Shown here piece after piece: positions 36,201 to 47,420 of a stretch of DNA of 64,000 nt. Made by a program: the position numbers and the translations under genes. The notes beneath the pieces were generated by a model. It had not been told where the DNA came from. It saw only the letters and a list, made by a program, of their open reading frames with translations, and searched no databases. How positions within the stretch are numbered: the stretch's first letter is position 1; every line of letters begins with the position of its first letter. Source of the stretch: Gonium pectorale (taxonomy: Eukaryota; Chlorophyta; Chlorophyceae; Chlamydomonadales; Volvocaceae); the NCBI GenBank assembly GCA_001584585.1, contig LSYV01000003.1, positions 1,933,687 to 1,997,686 on the forward strand, in the 5' to 3' direction.

Positions 36201-39200
36201 GATGCGCGAGCTCATGATGGTGCCGCGCAACATCGTGTCGCCGCAGGTGCGCGGGGGGGGGGGCATAATCAAGAATCGTACTTAACCGCGTACTGTGAAC
36301 TGCGTTACAACAGCAGCGCTGGTATGCAGTGATAGCTGGCCGTTGAAGTACCGGTCCGTAAGGCGACTGCGGCGCACCTGCGCACCCATCATTGTAACCG
36401 ACTGTGTGTACACATGTTGATTTGCGGCCTCTCTCGCAGGCCAATAAGCCCGTCATGGGCATCGTCCAGGACTCACTCCTGGGCACCCGCCTGATGACCA
36501 AGCGTGACATCTTCATTGAGAAGGACGTGTTCATGAACATAATAATGGGGATTGAGGACTGGGATGGCACTGTGCCCATGCCCGCCGTCCTGAAGCCCAA
36601 GCCGCTGTGGACCGGCAAGCAGGTGCGCCATGGTGCACCTATGGGGAACGTGAGAAAGCATGGCGTTACATGGCCTTGTCATGGCATAGAATGTACTTCG
36701 TAGCTTGCAAGCCAACGTGGGCAACTCTCGTAGCCACACCAGTGGTTGTCATGCTGTGTGTAGCTCGCTGCGGACCTCATCCTGTTTAGCTACGGCTGCC
36801 GCTGCCGCAGATCTTCTCCATGTTCGTTCCGGACGTCAACCTCCGCAACAAGAGCGCTTGGCATAAGGACGGAGACCAGCCTGACATGTCCATCGACGAC
36901 TCGCAGGTATCTCTGCCTCCTGCTTGCTTCCCTGATCAAAACGGCTTCTGTCGTCCCGCGAAGCATCCATGTTGCACGTCATACCGTTGCGCTGTCATCG
37001 CGCATGATCTGCCCTAGTCCTGTTTTGCCACAGGTGTTGATCCGCTCCGGTGAGCTGCTGACGGGCGCGCTGTGCAAGAAGACGGTGGGCAACGGCGCCG
37101 GAGGCCTGGTGCACCTCACCTGGCTGGAGCACGGACCTCACGCCGCGCGCGGCTTCATCAACAATGTACAGCGCACAGTCAACACGTGGCTGCTGCAGCA
37201 CGGCATGAGCATTGGCATTGGAGATACGGTGGCGGACGCGAAGACCATGGCCAAGGTGAATGAGATCATTGAGGAGGCCAAGCGCAAGGTGAAGGACGTG
37301 GTGGAGAAGTACCAGCAGAACGCGCTGGAGGCGCAGCCCGGCCGCACCATCCACGAGAGCTTTGAGGCGCAGGTGCGGAATGTCACTGGACGATGCATGG
37401 CGGATGCTCGGGGGTTTCAGGCGGTCGGAATAGCTTCGGTTCGCTACCGCCACCTACTGGTGCCTACCAGTTATTGATACTTGTGTCCGCAACGCCCGCC
37501 CGGCGTGGTGCGCTTACCCCTCAAACGCAGTGGGAAAAGTTTGCATAGCGGGTACACGCGAGTCAGTGATGCATAGGACAACATTCCATCTTACCCTGCC
37601 ATCGTCGAGCCCTCAGGTGAACCAGGTGCTCAACAAGTGCCGTGACGACGCTGGCAAGGCTGCGTACATGTCGGTGGACCTGGCGAATAACATCATTAAG
37701 ATGGTGACGGCGGGCTCCAAGGGGTCCAACATCAACATCTCGCAGATGATGGGCTGCGTGGGGCAGCAGAACGTCGAGGGCAAGCGTATCCCTTTTGGCT
37801 TCCAGAACCGGTGAGGTGCATCGCGCGCGTCGCTTGTCGCCCCTTGCTTTCTCCTTCTGCCAGTGGGAGGCGATCAATGGGTAGTGCGATTCGGACTTCG
37901 AGTTGCCAGGGATTGTGGATGATGAAGTCCTGACATCTGCACCTACCTCGCCTGCCGTCAGGACGCTGCCGCACTTCAACAAGGACGACCTGGGTCCTGA
38001 GGCGCGTGGCTTCGTGGGCAACTCGTATCTGCGAGGCCTTACGCCCCAGGAGTTCTTCTTCCACGCCATGGGTGGTCGCGAGGGTCTGATCGACACGGCG
38101 GTCAAGACCGCCTCGACCGGTTATATCCAGCGAAGGCACGTCGGGCTCTGCGTCAACTGGAATGGTCCTTGAGTGAAGTGTTCTTACACTGATTTGTTCG
38201 TTATCCTGACGTTATTGAGGCAATTTAGAGTATGCTTTTTCTTCGGCTGCGCCCGCCAGGCTGGTCAAGGCCATGGAGGACATGGTGGTGCGGTACGGTG
38301 GTACGGTGCGCAACAGCCAGGGCGACGTCGTGCAATTTCTGTACGGCGAGGATGGCATGGATGCCGTGCGCGTTGAGGGCCAGATGTTCGAGCACCTCAA
38401 GTGGGACGTAAGTGTTGCAACAGGGGCGTGCTCATCAGGATACATGTGCATTAGTGCCTGTGTGGCCGACATGTCTGTGTGCCAGTGTTGCAACAGGGGC
38501 GTGCTCATCAGGACACCTGTGCATTAGTGCCTGTGTGGCCGACATGTCTGTGTGCCATGTCAGCAGACTTCTTACAATAGTACGGGTTGAAAGCTTAAGA
38601 CATGGAGGTCAACAAAGAGGGATGTTGCAACGATTGTGGGTTAACCCCTTCTTACCCACAGCCCGCCAAGATTGACAAGGTATACAACATCGACACCACC
38701 CGGGATATGCCGCCGGACTGGCTGTCCCCGGAGGAGTACGAGTCGCTCCGCACGGACCCGGAGACGGAACAGGTAAGCGGCAAAGACGACGGATGCAGAT
38801 TAACGAGTAGCTCTTACGAGCATACTTTGATTTATGTTAACACTATTCAGTCCCTCGCCTAAACAGTAATGCCCGCTGTGTCGCATATTTACGTCCCAGG
38901 CGCTGCGGGACGAGATGTCCCAGCTCAAGGAGGATCTGCGGGTGCTGCGAGAGGAGGTGCTTACCACCGGCGACGAGAAGGTGAATATTCCGCTCAACAC
39001 AGCACGTCTCATCTGGAACGCGCAGACGAAGTTCGGGTGCAAGCCCCACAGGTACGCGGGAAAGCGGTGGGGCAGCAGCTGGGTCGATGGGAGCTGTGTA
39101 GCATGCAGGAAACGGGTATTACGGTACCAGGCTGTGCTAATCTCTTATGCTGGTCTTGCCCCTGCTGCGCTCCTTCGCTGCTGGTCCCTTCATTCGCCAA

Positions 39201-42200
39201 GAGATAGTTGCCTGTGCTTATAGCGTCCGCTGGTCTCTCACTTCGCCTCATCAGGCCTGGCTGGACGGGCCTGCCGGTGAAGGAGGTGATCACCAAGGTG
39301 CAGGACCTGTGCCGGCGATTGGTCGTGGTCGTGGGCACTGACGGCCTGTCGGTGGAGGCGCAGAGGAATGCCACCATCATGTTCCACTCGTGAGTCGCGC
39401 GATTGCTGTGCATGTAGTCGAGAGGGGCACCAGTGCGGCTAGCATGGGCGATAGCCTGTTTGCAGCAGGAAACATTATTCGGCACCTACGACTTAAGCGA
39501 ACCGTAATTGAGGTTGTACCCACGGCCGCTACCATATCCTGCTCTGCATGTGCTAGGTTTACGGTCCGTGTTACGGGTTTGGTGCTGCTGACACACGTGT
39601 TTCCCTTTCCTCAGCTTGGTCCGCATGCACCTGGCCGCCAAGCGCGTGCTGTCCGAGCACAAGCTCAACCAGCAGGCCTTTGACTGGCTACTGGGAGAGA
39701 TCGAGTCGCGCTTCAACCTTGCGCTCGCGCACCCGGGCGAATGCGTGGGAACGGTCGCGGCCCAGTCGCTCGGCGAGCCAACTACTCAGGTGCGACATTT
39801 GCTACCTGAGCGCCTGCCCTCTCGTCGGGGTAATCAGACCCCACTTGGACCAATCTCTTATGCATTCTACATTAACACGCAGATGACGCTTAACACGTTC
39901 CACTTCGCTGGTGTGTCGGCCAAGAACGTGACGCTGGGTGTGCCCCGCCTGACGGAGCTCATCAATCTTGCCAAAAACATCAAGACGCCCACACTCACGG
40001 TGCACCTGATGCCGGGCCTGCGCGAGTAAGTGTGGGTTAAAACATGCCCTCCCACCACATTGCAGGCTGTGCAGCCAACAGCTGCCACCCACTTGTCCAT
40101 GGTCCAGTGGCGACGCGTGCATCGCGGCCACTGAGGCACGGATAATGCCCCTTCTGCATTGCTGCCCATAGGGATAAGGACCGCGCCAAGGAGGTGCAGG
40201 CGAAGCTGGAGTACACGTGCTTCAAAAACGTGGTCAAGACGACCGAGATCTGGTATGACCCGGTGGACCCATCCAACCCCAACCAGACCATCATCGGCGA
40301 GGATGAGGAGATGCTCAGCAGCTATTACGACCTCGCAGGTCCGTCACCTGCCTTGACCGGTCGCAGAGCTGGATCTTGCATTCAGAAGGGAATCGGAAGC
40401 CTGCTGTCAAAGGCATCCTGACTTCTGTACTTTCTCCGAGCCTATGAGACGGCCTTGATCTGGATCTCAACTGCGTTCGCCATACTTTCCTGTACAGGTG
40501 ACGAGGATCTGGCCGTGCTGCCACGCCTGAGCCATTGGCTGCTGCGCTTCGAGCTCAATCGCGGCACCATGCTTGACAAGGGCCTCACGCTGGGCGCGGT
40601 GCAGAAGGCGCTGCAGGACGAGTGGGAGGACTTCATCAACGTGCTCGTCAACGATGATAACGCCGAGAAGCTCATCATGCGTATCCGGTCAGGAGCAAGT
40701 GCCTCGCGGCTTGGAAACGTTGTCTGAGAAATCAAACCGCCGAAGGTGTCAGCATCTGCATCTGCCTGCAGGCTTTTCCAACCTAGGCGGAGGGCAGTCC
40801 ATGCCAACTGTGTGGGGCAAGCTCGTTGCGAAGTGTTGCTGGCACATTGTTGCACCATCGTAACTTCCACGCGGGACAAGCTCTGTCGCAACTCCTTGCC
40901 CCACAGCGTGATGAAGACGGATGAAGCGAGCAAGGACGAGTCGGCGGACCCCACCGAGGACACCATGCTCAAGCTGTCGACCGCGATCATGGACGTGCGC
41001 CTGCACGGCATCCCCAACATCCGCAAAGTCTTCATCCGCGCGGAGAACCAGCACGTGTACGACCGGGAACAGGGCAAGTTCCGAAAGTACGAGGAGTGGG
41101 TGCTGGACACGGAGGGTATCAACCTCGAGCAGGTGCGCCCGGGCCTTCACTGTTTGTCCATGCCGATTTGGCATGGGCCAGGCTCCGATCAGTACGGATG
41201 GTCTTCACCACCGTGTGTCTTATAAAGAGTTTCTTGTCAACGTACGGCGCCAGGAGGTATTTGTAACGCTGACTGCCCCATGGGTCCAACACAGGTGCTT
41301 GCGTTTGAGGGCGTGGACTCGCGGCGCACCATGTCCAACAGCATCATCGAAGTGCTCGAGGTGCTGGGCATCGAGGTGCGTGCAGTCCTCGTGTGATTTA
41401 TGGGAGGCCAGAGGAACGATTGCGGTTGACATGGTACAAAGTCCGATCGCGGAAGGCGAACCAAGCTGCGGCCATATGTTCCTTCCGATCTGCATCACTT
41501 CCAAGCATGAACTCCCACAGGCCGCCCGCGCGGCGCTGCTGAAGGAGGTCCGCAACGTGATCCAGTTCGACGGCTCGTACGTCAACTACCGCCACCTGGC
41601 TTGCCTGTAAGTACATTCACACCGCATGACAGTGATTCCCTCCTGTGATGCCCCAGCGTTTGAGCACAACAGCACACTGCGTCATCCGTGGAGGGGCAGC
41701 CTTACGGTACGACAAGCACTCACGGCTCGGTTCCTTGCAGGGTCGATATCATGACGTGCAAGGGCTGCCTCATGGCCATCACGCGCCACGGCATCAACCG
41801 CAACGGCAATGGTCCGATGACGCAGTGCAGCTTCGAGGAGACCGTGGATATCCTCTACCGGTAGGTGGACCGTGGCCAGTTGCCTTTGGAAGGTGATCCG
41901 AGGCGCGCATCCTTTCTCCGGCGCATTCGCCTCCTTGCCAGAGGTATGGACGGTTTACCGCTCATTTACTGTTTGCCCTTCATCATCACTAACCCGAATG
42001 AGTTATTGACCAGAATGCTGTCCCCTTAGACCCGGCCCTCCTTGCCCTCTTTGCCTCCACCATCAGGGCCGCCATGTTCGGCGAGCGAGACCGGCTGACG
42101 GGCGTGTCGGACAACATCATGATGGGCAACATGTGCCCGCTGGGCACGGGGGCATTTGACCTGCTGCTGGATGAACGGGCGCTGGAGAACGCCTTTGACA

Positions 42201-44222
42201 TGCAGAGCGGCAACATCCCCATGGGGGACGACGGCCTGCTCAACACGCCGGGCCGCTATACGCCCGGCCGCTCGCCCCACCGGACGCCCGGTCCGCAGTC
42301 GCCGTCGCACATGCTTTCGCCCATCAACTCGCCCTTCCACGCCGGCGGCGGCTTCAGTCCGATGCACGGCGGCGGTGGCTTCAGCCCTGTGCATGGCGGC
42401 GGACCGATGTCGCCGAGCTTCAGCCCCACCAGCCCGCGGTACAGCCCGACGTCCCCAGCTTATTCGCCGACTTCCCCGGCTTACTCCCCGACGTCGCCGG
42501 CGTACTCTCCAACGTCCCCGGCCTACTCACCCACGTCGCCAGCCTATTCACCCACGTCACCAGCTTATTCACCCACATCACCGGCGTATTCGCCGACGTC
42601 GCCGGCGTACTCTCCAACGTCCCCGGCCTACTCACCCACGTCGCCAGCCTATTCACCCACGTCACCAGCTTATTCACCCACATCACCGGCGTATTCGCCG
42701 ACGTCGCCGGCGTACTCCCCAACGTCCCCGGCCTACTCACCCACGTCGCCAGCCTACTCACCCACGTCGCCAGCGTACTCGCCGACGTCGCCAAACTACT
42801 CACCAACGTCCCCCACATATTCACCTACGTCTCCCAACTATTCGCCCACGTCGCCGGCTCAATCGCCGACAAGCCCACGGTACAGGTCGGTAACGGCGTG
42901 TTACTTCCTCGTGGCGTCTCATTCTTTAAGTTTTTCGCTATCGTTCGCCTCGTTAGCTCAGCAGCCCTCGCAAGTCTGTGCTTGTTGGTCTCCCTGTGTG
43001 AGCTTGTTACGAGAGATAACAAGCCATAGAGGTTGTGGGCGGGTTGAAAAGAACATGTGGTACTCGGCTGTATTTCCTCCCAGTGAGCATGGTTATGCGG
43101 CCTCTGGTACATGCAAGCGGGGCACGGCGGGTCATGCTAGGGTCTGGACAAGATCTTATGGCGCCGCGCTCGGCTATTATGGCAGAAGAAGATCTGGATG
43201 CTTGGATTGTGCTAGATGGTGGGCAGATTTGTTGTGCGTGTGGTGAGGGTAATCCGGAGTGCGTCGCGATGATAGCCAGGGGAAACAAGCTCGCGGGCGT
43301 GTAAATGTGCGTTTTCGGAGGGCCACGCGGACCCCTCCCACAGGCATTGGCCGCTCGCGTCACAAAGAGATCATGGGCTAGGCTAGAGCCACACCAGTCA
43401 CCCCCATTAACGTAGACCTCCCGTTACCCCTTGTCCGTTCTTGCAGCCCGACAAGCCCTAACTACTCGTAAGTGCAACACAGCGCGCGCGTATCGTCCGC
43501 TGCTATTTGGTTGCGTCAGTGCCCCCATACGCAGCCTTCGCGTGGGCGGTGTGCGCTATGGTTCGGGACATGCGGGTGGGATTCACAGCTCGCGCTGCAC
43601 TTCAGCCGGCTGAATGACGATGGGAGACTGATGTAGGGCGATTGGTCGCCACGCTAGGCATGGGAGGCCGTTTGCGGCAGAGCATGAACAGATGGTGGGT
43701 CTCTCCCCCCTCCTAGCAGCAACCGTCCTAACTGCCCCGTTCCTTATCCTTTATTGCAGTCCTACGAGCCCGCAGTACAGCCCCACGTCTCCGCAGTACT
43801 CGCCAACTTCACCGCAGTACTCGCCGACGTCGCCGCAGTACTCGCCGACAACTGGCGAGGGCACTGGAGCTAGCAGGGCGGCGAGTGGCGCTGGGGCAGG
43901 TGGCGCTGGGGCAGGCGCAAGCGGGCCGAACCCCAGCCCCGCTTACTCGCCAACCAACGACGTGTCGCCTGCGTACTCGCCAACGACCGATGTCAGCCCT
44001 CGGTACTCACCCACTGCCGACGTCAGCCCCGGGCCAGGCCCGTCGCCTGCCGGGGCAGGGGCTGGGGCAGGAGGCGTGCAACCGTACTCGCCAACTTCGC
44101 CTCATTTCTCCCCCGGGATGGCGGATACATCGCCGCCGCCACCGGCCGGCCAGCAGGGCGCGGCGGGCTCCTACAGCCCACAGAGAACCAGTCCCAGCTT
44201 CAGCCCGTCATTCAAGCCTTGA
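33257..44222 (+). CDS. RPB1: RNA polymerase II largest subunit (RPB1)
   Basis: Catalytic subunit of nuclear RNA polymerase II, 29 exons, 1846 residues: 33257-33346, 33431-33694, 33982-34191, 34448-34617, 34813-34970, 35110-35341, 35495-35636, 35771-35895, 36120-36246, 36440-36622, 36811-36906, 37034-37372, 37617-37810, 37962-38135, 38260-38407, 38662-38772, 38900-39051, 39255-39389, 39615-39789, 39893 minus 10 (39883)-40025, 40172-40338, 40498-40687, 40907-41132, 41295-41375, 41521-41606, 41741-41860, 42067-42885, 43447-43467, 43760-44222. Phases close without error. Seen: the active-site [10 protein letters not shown] (Mg-binding Asp triad), [15 protein letters not shown], bridge helix ([20 protein letters not shown]), trigger loop ([13 protein letters not shown]) and a CTD of about 28 YSPTSPx heptads, mostly YSPTSPA, with a degenerate tail. 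Length is close to plant RPB1. Odd: the N-terminal clamp lacks nearly all zinc ligands, one intron is GC-AG, and exon 28 has 21 nt. Confidence 0.97.
33347..33430 (+). other. RPB1 intron 1 with duplicated donor-like sequence
   Basis: The donor region GCGGAGATCGTGAGTAGCG at 33339 is nearly repeated 107 bases on, inside exon 2 (GCGGAGATTGTGAGCAGCG at 33446). The second copy also contains a GTGAGC donor-like site. The reading frame requires the first site. Confidence 0.6.
34242..34277 (+). repeat. 18-bp tandem repeat, 2 copies, in RPB1 intron 3
   Basis: CCCATGGTGATACGAGCG occurs twice in direct succession just downstream of exon 3. Confidence 0.9.
38136..38259 (+). other. GC-AG intron of RPB1
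   Basis: After CAG CGA AG the next bases are GCACGT. The acceptor is CCCGCCAG before CTGGTCAAGG. The conserved protein [10 protein letters not shown] needs exactly this junction, so the donor is GC rather than GT. Confidence 0.85.
38411..38556 (+). repeat. 73-bp tandem duplication in RPB1 intron 15
   Basis: The segment starting AGTGTTGCAACAGGGGCGTG at 38411 recurs at 38484 with very few differences, ending near 38556. Confidence 0.95.
42419..42885 (+). repeat. RPB1 CTD heptad array (22 heptads in exon 27) with 105-bp superrepeat
   Basis: 467 bases encode 22 consecutive heptads: one FSPTSPR, sixteen YSPTSPA, then N, T, N, A variants and QSPTSPR, plus the start of the next heptad. At the DNA level a five-heptad unit of 105 bp starting GTACTCTCCAACGTCCCCGG near 42502 recurs at about 42607 and again from about 42712. 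This indicates recent tandem duplication in steps of five heptads. Confidence 0.9.
43447..43467 (+). other. RPB1 exon 28, a 21-nt microexon
   Basis: CCCGACAAGCCCTAACTACTC is flanked by TTCTTGCAG and GTAAGTG. It joins TAC-AG of exon 27 and T-CCT-ACG of exon 29 in phase, so it adds exactly one heptad (…S-PTSPNYS…). Confidence 0.85.
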
Positions 44223-46132
44223 GCGTTGCTGCGCCCAACAACAGTTCGGATACATGCTGCAGACGATTGCAATGCCACGGCTGGACAGGCTAAGGCTGCA
44301 CTGCACGGCTGTGAAGAAGGTTGCAGGGGTTTCGAATGCGTTGATGTCTTGCGCGTGGTTGACGAACGTCACAGGCGGGCCAGATGTGTGCAGCGATAGT
44401 CGCTGTGCTGGCGTCATCCCCGCGCACGGGGCAGGAGTTAAAGGGTTGGAATATGCCGGGAGGAGTCCTGTGCGCTCAAGCGCTACGGGGTGTTGGCCTG
44501 GTCAAGGCCTAGTATAACGATGCGTACACTAGAACTGTCCATTTCCATGCTGTTTCTTGGGCAGGTTGGGGCGCGGACTAGGTCCCCTGAACTAAAAATT
44601 GCGCCTGCGCCCCGTGACGCGGTGCGCTCGATGGGGCACTGCAATCTGCTGGCCGCTCCTCCTGGGCCCCGCGCTGGTCTTTTGCTTGCTTCACCTCCTG
44701 GCCGCGTGCCTGAACCCACTAGTCGCACGGCCGTTGTGGCTGCTGCTTGAAATGGCGACCACAGCACCGGCGGCTGCGGGTCTCGCTGTCGCTACCTTGT
44801 TGCGTGGCTCCTGGTCACTGCGCGTAGCATCTGGCAGGAAGCAAACTTCCCGCTGACTCGTGATGTGCCATGTAGATGATGTGTACATGACTGAATCATC
44901 AGCTCCCGAGTCATTCAGGATATGGTTTAAGTTGGATTTGGCTGATATGGCTTATGAGTTGGCGGACACAAGTCGCCGGACAGCTGCTTGCCCGCTTACG
45001 GTGGCAGTTTGAGGGTGGTCCAAGTGTGCTACTACGCGCACATGCCCATGTGTCTTCTACCAACCCTGTGTAACAGAGTGTAAGTTGGGTACGGCGTGCA
45101 GCATGTGCTCTCTAGACATACGTACAGTACAGCACCCGTCCGCACTGTCTAGGTGGCGTCCGCACTGTCTAGGTGCATCTCCAAATGACAAATCCTCCAC
45201 ACCAAAAGGTCAGCTTTCCCGAAGCCCGTTTCATTTACGTTCATCACTGTTGCGTCGCTTTTGGCAGTGCCAAAAACCGTATGTCGCGCGTCGCGACCCG
45301 TTTCTTCATTAACAAAGAAAACAGTTATAATTTGCGGCGTCACCTAACCGAAAGATAACAACAACATCATGTATGGCCTCCGTTCTACCAATGCCGGGGG
45401 CATCGTGGCAACAGTAGTGAACGTACCATATCATACGTTTCTCATCACCATCTGAACGTTACAACCCCGATTGATACACCGGCACCCTCGTACACTGTGC
45501 CCCCTGCAAAAAACTGAACGCCACGTAGCAACGCCCTTACGCTCACAGCCTGATGCAACACAGATCACCAACATGGCAGCGCGCATGTGCCGGGCGTAGC
45601 CATGCAGAAAGCTGTTCATCGACGCCATCTCCGTCCCCAAAAACAAGCTGACAACAGGGCAGAGAGGCGATCGTCAGACATGACAAAGAATGTATAAGAT
45701 ACACGATACACTGATCGCGCGCGCACACTCGTCATATGGTTTCAGCACAGGACGCAACCCCATATTGTCCATTCCATACAAGCGGAACGTAGCAACAAAT
45801 TCATAGAAACGAGAACACCAGTTGTCAATGGGGAGCCAATCCACCATTCCGCGCAGAATTCAGGAACAGCCAGCGTTCGATTGCTTGCCTACGGTTCGGT
45901 GATGGTGGCACACCGTGCAAGCAATAGTAGGTCCTAACCGGATCACGGTAAGGGCGCCTCCGCTTTCACCCTGCCCATATCCCCCTGGTCGAGCCTCCCT
46001 GTAATATTATGAAACCGGTGGCCCCATTCGAGGACACTGCACTGCCAGATCCTTGATTCCGGCGCCAAGCGCTTAAGAGCCAGCCCCTGCAAGCTCAACC
46101 CTTTCTTGCCGTGCTACCCCCACACAGACTGT
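44223..46132. other. RPB1 3' flank / intergenic
   Basis: This is the region between convergent RPB1 and the phosphatase-like locus. It contains TGTAA signals at 45069 and 45079 and a 20-bp duplication (CGTCCGCACTGTCTAGGTGG starting 45137 and 45157, the second copy differing at its last base). No gene is recognised. Confidence 0.5.
45069..45083 (+). promoter_or_regulatory. Candidate RPB1 polyadenylation signals (TGTAA twice)
   Basis: Two TGTAA pentamers, the green-algal poly(A) signal, lie at 45069-45073 and 45079-45083, about 850 bases after the stop. This is a position-based guess. Confidence 0.35.
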
Positions 46133-46653
46133 CTACACGCCAATCGGCACGGCGCCCTTCATCCAGGCTGCCTCACTCTCATTGTCGGAGGTGCTGCAGC
46201 TCCGGATGCATGGGAGAGAGCGGCTAGAGGCAAGGGGATGCCGATGGCCCAGGATCTCGTACAGTAAGGCCGAGGAGTGCTGCGTGCGCAGCAGGGCTGA
46301 CGAAAAAATGTGAACATCCTCCGCACCGTGCTGCTCCAAGATGTGCTGGATACGCAGCCCTGCCTTGACGATGGATATCTTGCCTTCTGGCGTCAGGCCC
46401 CCGTCCATGTAGGCCTGCAGCAAGGCCACCAGGGGAAACGACGAGGGGAGGAAGGCCCGTGACCAATATCTGCCTGGCAATAGCCCGCTCGTTGCTGGGA
46501 GACCTGGCGCCAGCTGCCACGCGGAGTTCCAGTCATATCGGAGTCGAGCGCCATTCCCACCTTGTTGACGTTGTTCACGGCTACCCCGTGGCGGACGAGC
46601 AGCAGCAGACCCGCTTCGGGCGGAGTGTAGTCGAACACACAGCCGGAGGCGAA
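46133..46653 (-). CDS. Histidine-phosphatase-like protein, N-terminal half
   Basis: Two exons (46653-46561 and 46414-46133) join in phase. The first has YTPPEAGLLLLVRHGVAVNN, the RHG catalytic motif of the histidine phosphatase (phosphoglycerate mutase-like) superfamily. The second has GGLTPEGKISIVKAGLRIQH and HIFSSALLRTQHSSALLYEI, the usual conserved segments that follow it, and ends at a TAG. Upstream exons toward 46867 are possible. The C-terminal half that should follow, with the second catalytic His, is not found downstream. It lies upstream on the same strand at 46982-47420. Substrate unknown. The locus may be a permuted gene, two partial genes, or an assembly reordering. Confidence 0.6.
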
Positions 46654-46981
46654 CTGCGCAGGCAATAGGCCCATATGCTTTGTGTGAAGTGTGTCGATAG
46701 CGCAGCCAATTATTCACCCGTAACCCCTGCACAGCAGGTCCGCAACGCCAGCATACCAGAGTGTCAGCCTGCCGCCCTAGGGCGGCAAAACACACCAGTC
46801 GCACTGCCCCAGCAACATAAATGTAGTGGAACGGAAGAGCCCATCTGGTCCCCTGATCCATGCGCACCTCATCAAACTGGGGTATCGTGAAGTACTGCGC
46901 GGGCAGTAGAGCAACACTTAGTGTGCGTCACGTCACATGCAGCCGGAAAACCAGGAGGTCCGAGACGCCAGTTTGGGCCAG

Positions 46982-47420
46982 TCATTCAAGACAACATTTA
47001 AGATTGTTACCTCGCCGTACCTCGTGCTCCTCGTCTGCCTTGCACTCAGGCAGAATGCCCTCATGCCGCAGGTCGAGGCGCCCGTTGTCGCTAATTGCAA
47101 TCACGCACGCATTGCGCGGCTTCAGCACCTCATCTTCTAACTTGTTGGTATGGCTGCGCAGGGACAGGCAGGGCAGCGGACGACGTGAGAATTGCGTTTG
47201 CAAACCCGGAGGAAACGCGCTGCTACCTGTACAGCATATTCGAGATAGTCCCGCTGTGGCTGACCACCACCACAGCTTTCTTCTTTTGGGGTGACGCTCC
47301 AAAGAAAGTGTCGAACAAACTCCTGAAGTCGCGCTTGCAGAACCGGTTTTTAATCCTCAACTCGGATAATATGAGCGGCATATGCACATCCATAGCCGGT
47401 TCGTCAAGCTCTAGCTTCGG
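46982..47420 (-). CDS. Histidine-phosphatase-like protein, C-terminal half
   Basis: The exon 47420-47227 encodes PKLELDEPAMDVHM... and KKKAVVVVSHSGTISNMLY, the pattern of the C-terminal conserved His of histidine phosphatases (strand then SHSG). It joins in phase, with a GT-AG junction, to 47153 onward: HTNKLEDEVLKPRNACVIAI and ISDNGRLDLRHEGILPECKA, either ending at the TGA 46982-46984 or splicing at a GTACGG donor about 40 bases earlier. The matching N-terminal half with the RHG motif is downstream (46133-46653), i.e. in the wrong order. No RHG-type exon was found upstream as far as 49 kb. Confidence 0.55.

Noticed and set aside
42419..42885. Regularly repeated array that could suggest CRISPR or satellite DNA
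   Set aside because: The repeat has a 21-bp period with no spacers and encodes CTD heptads within a spliced exon.
42156..42893. Arg/Pro-rich 245-codon frame, and the minus-strand frame 42420-42824
   Set aside because: Both are out-of-frame readings of the RPB1 CTD repeat DNA. Repetitive DNA leaves several frames open.
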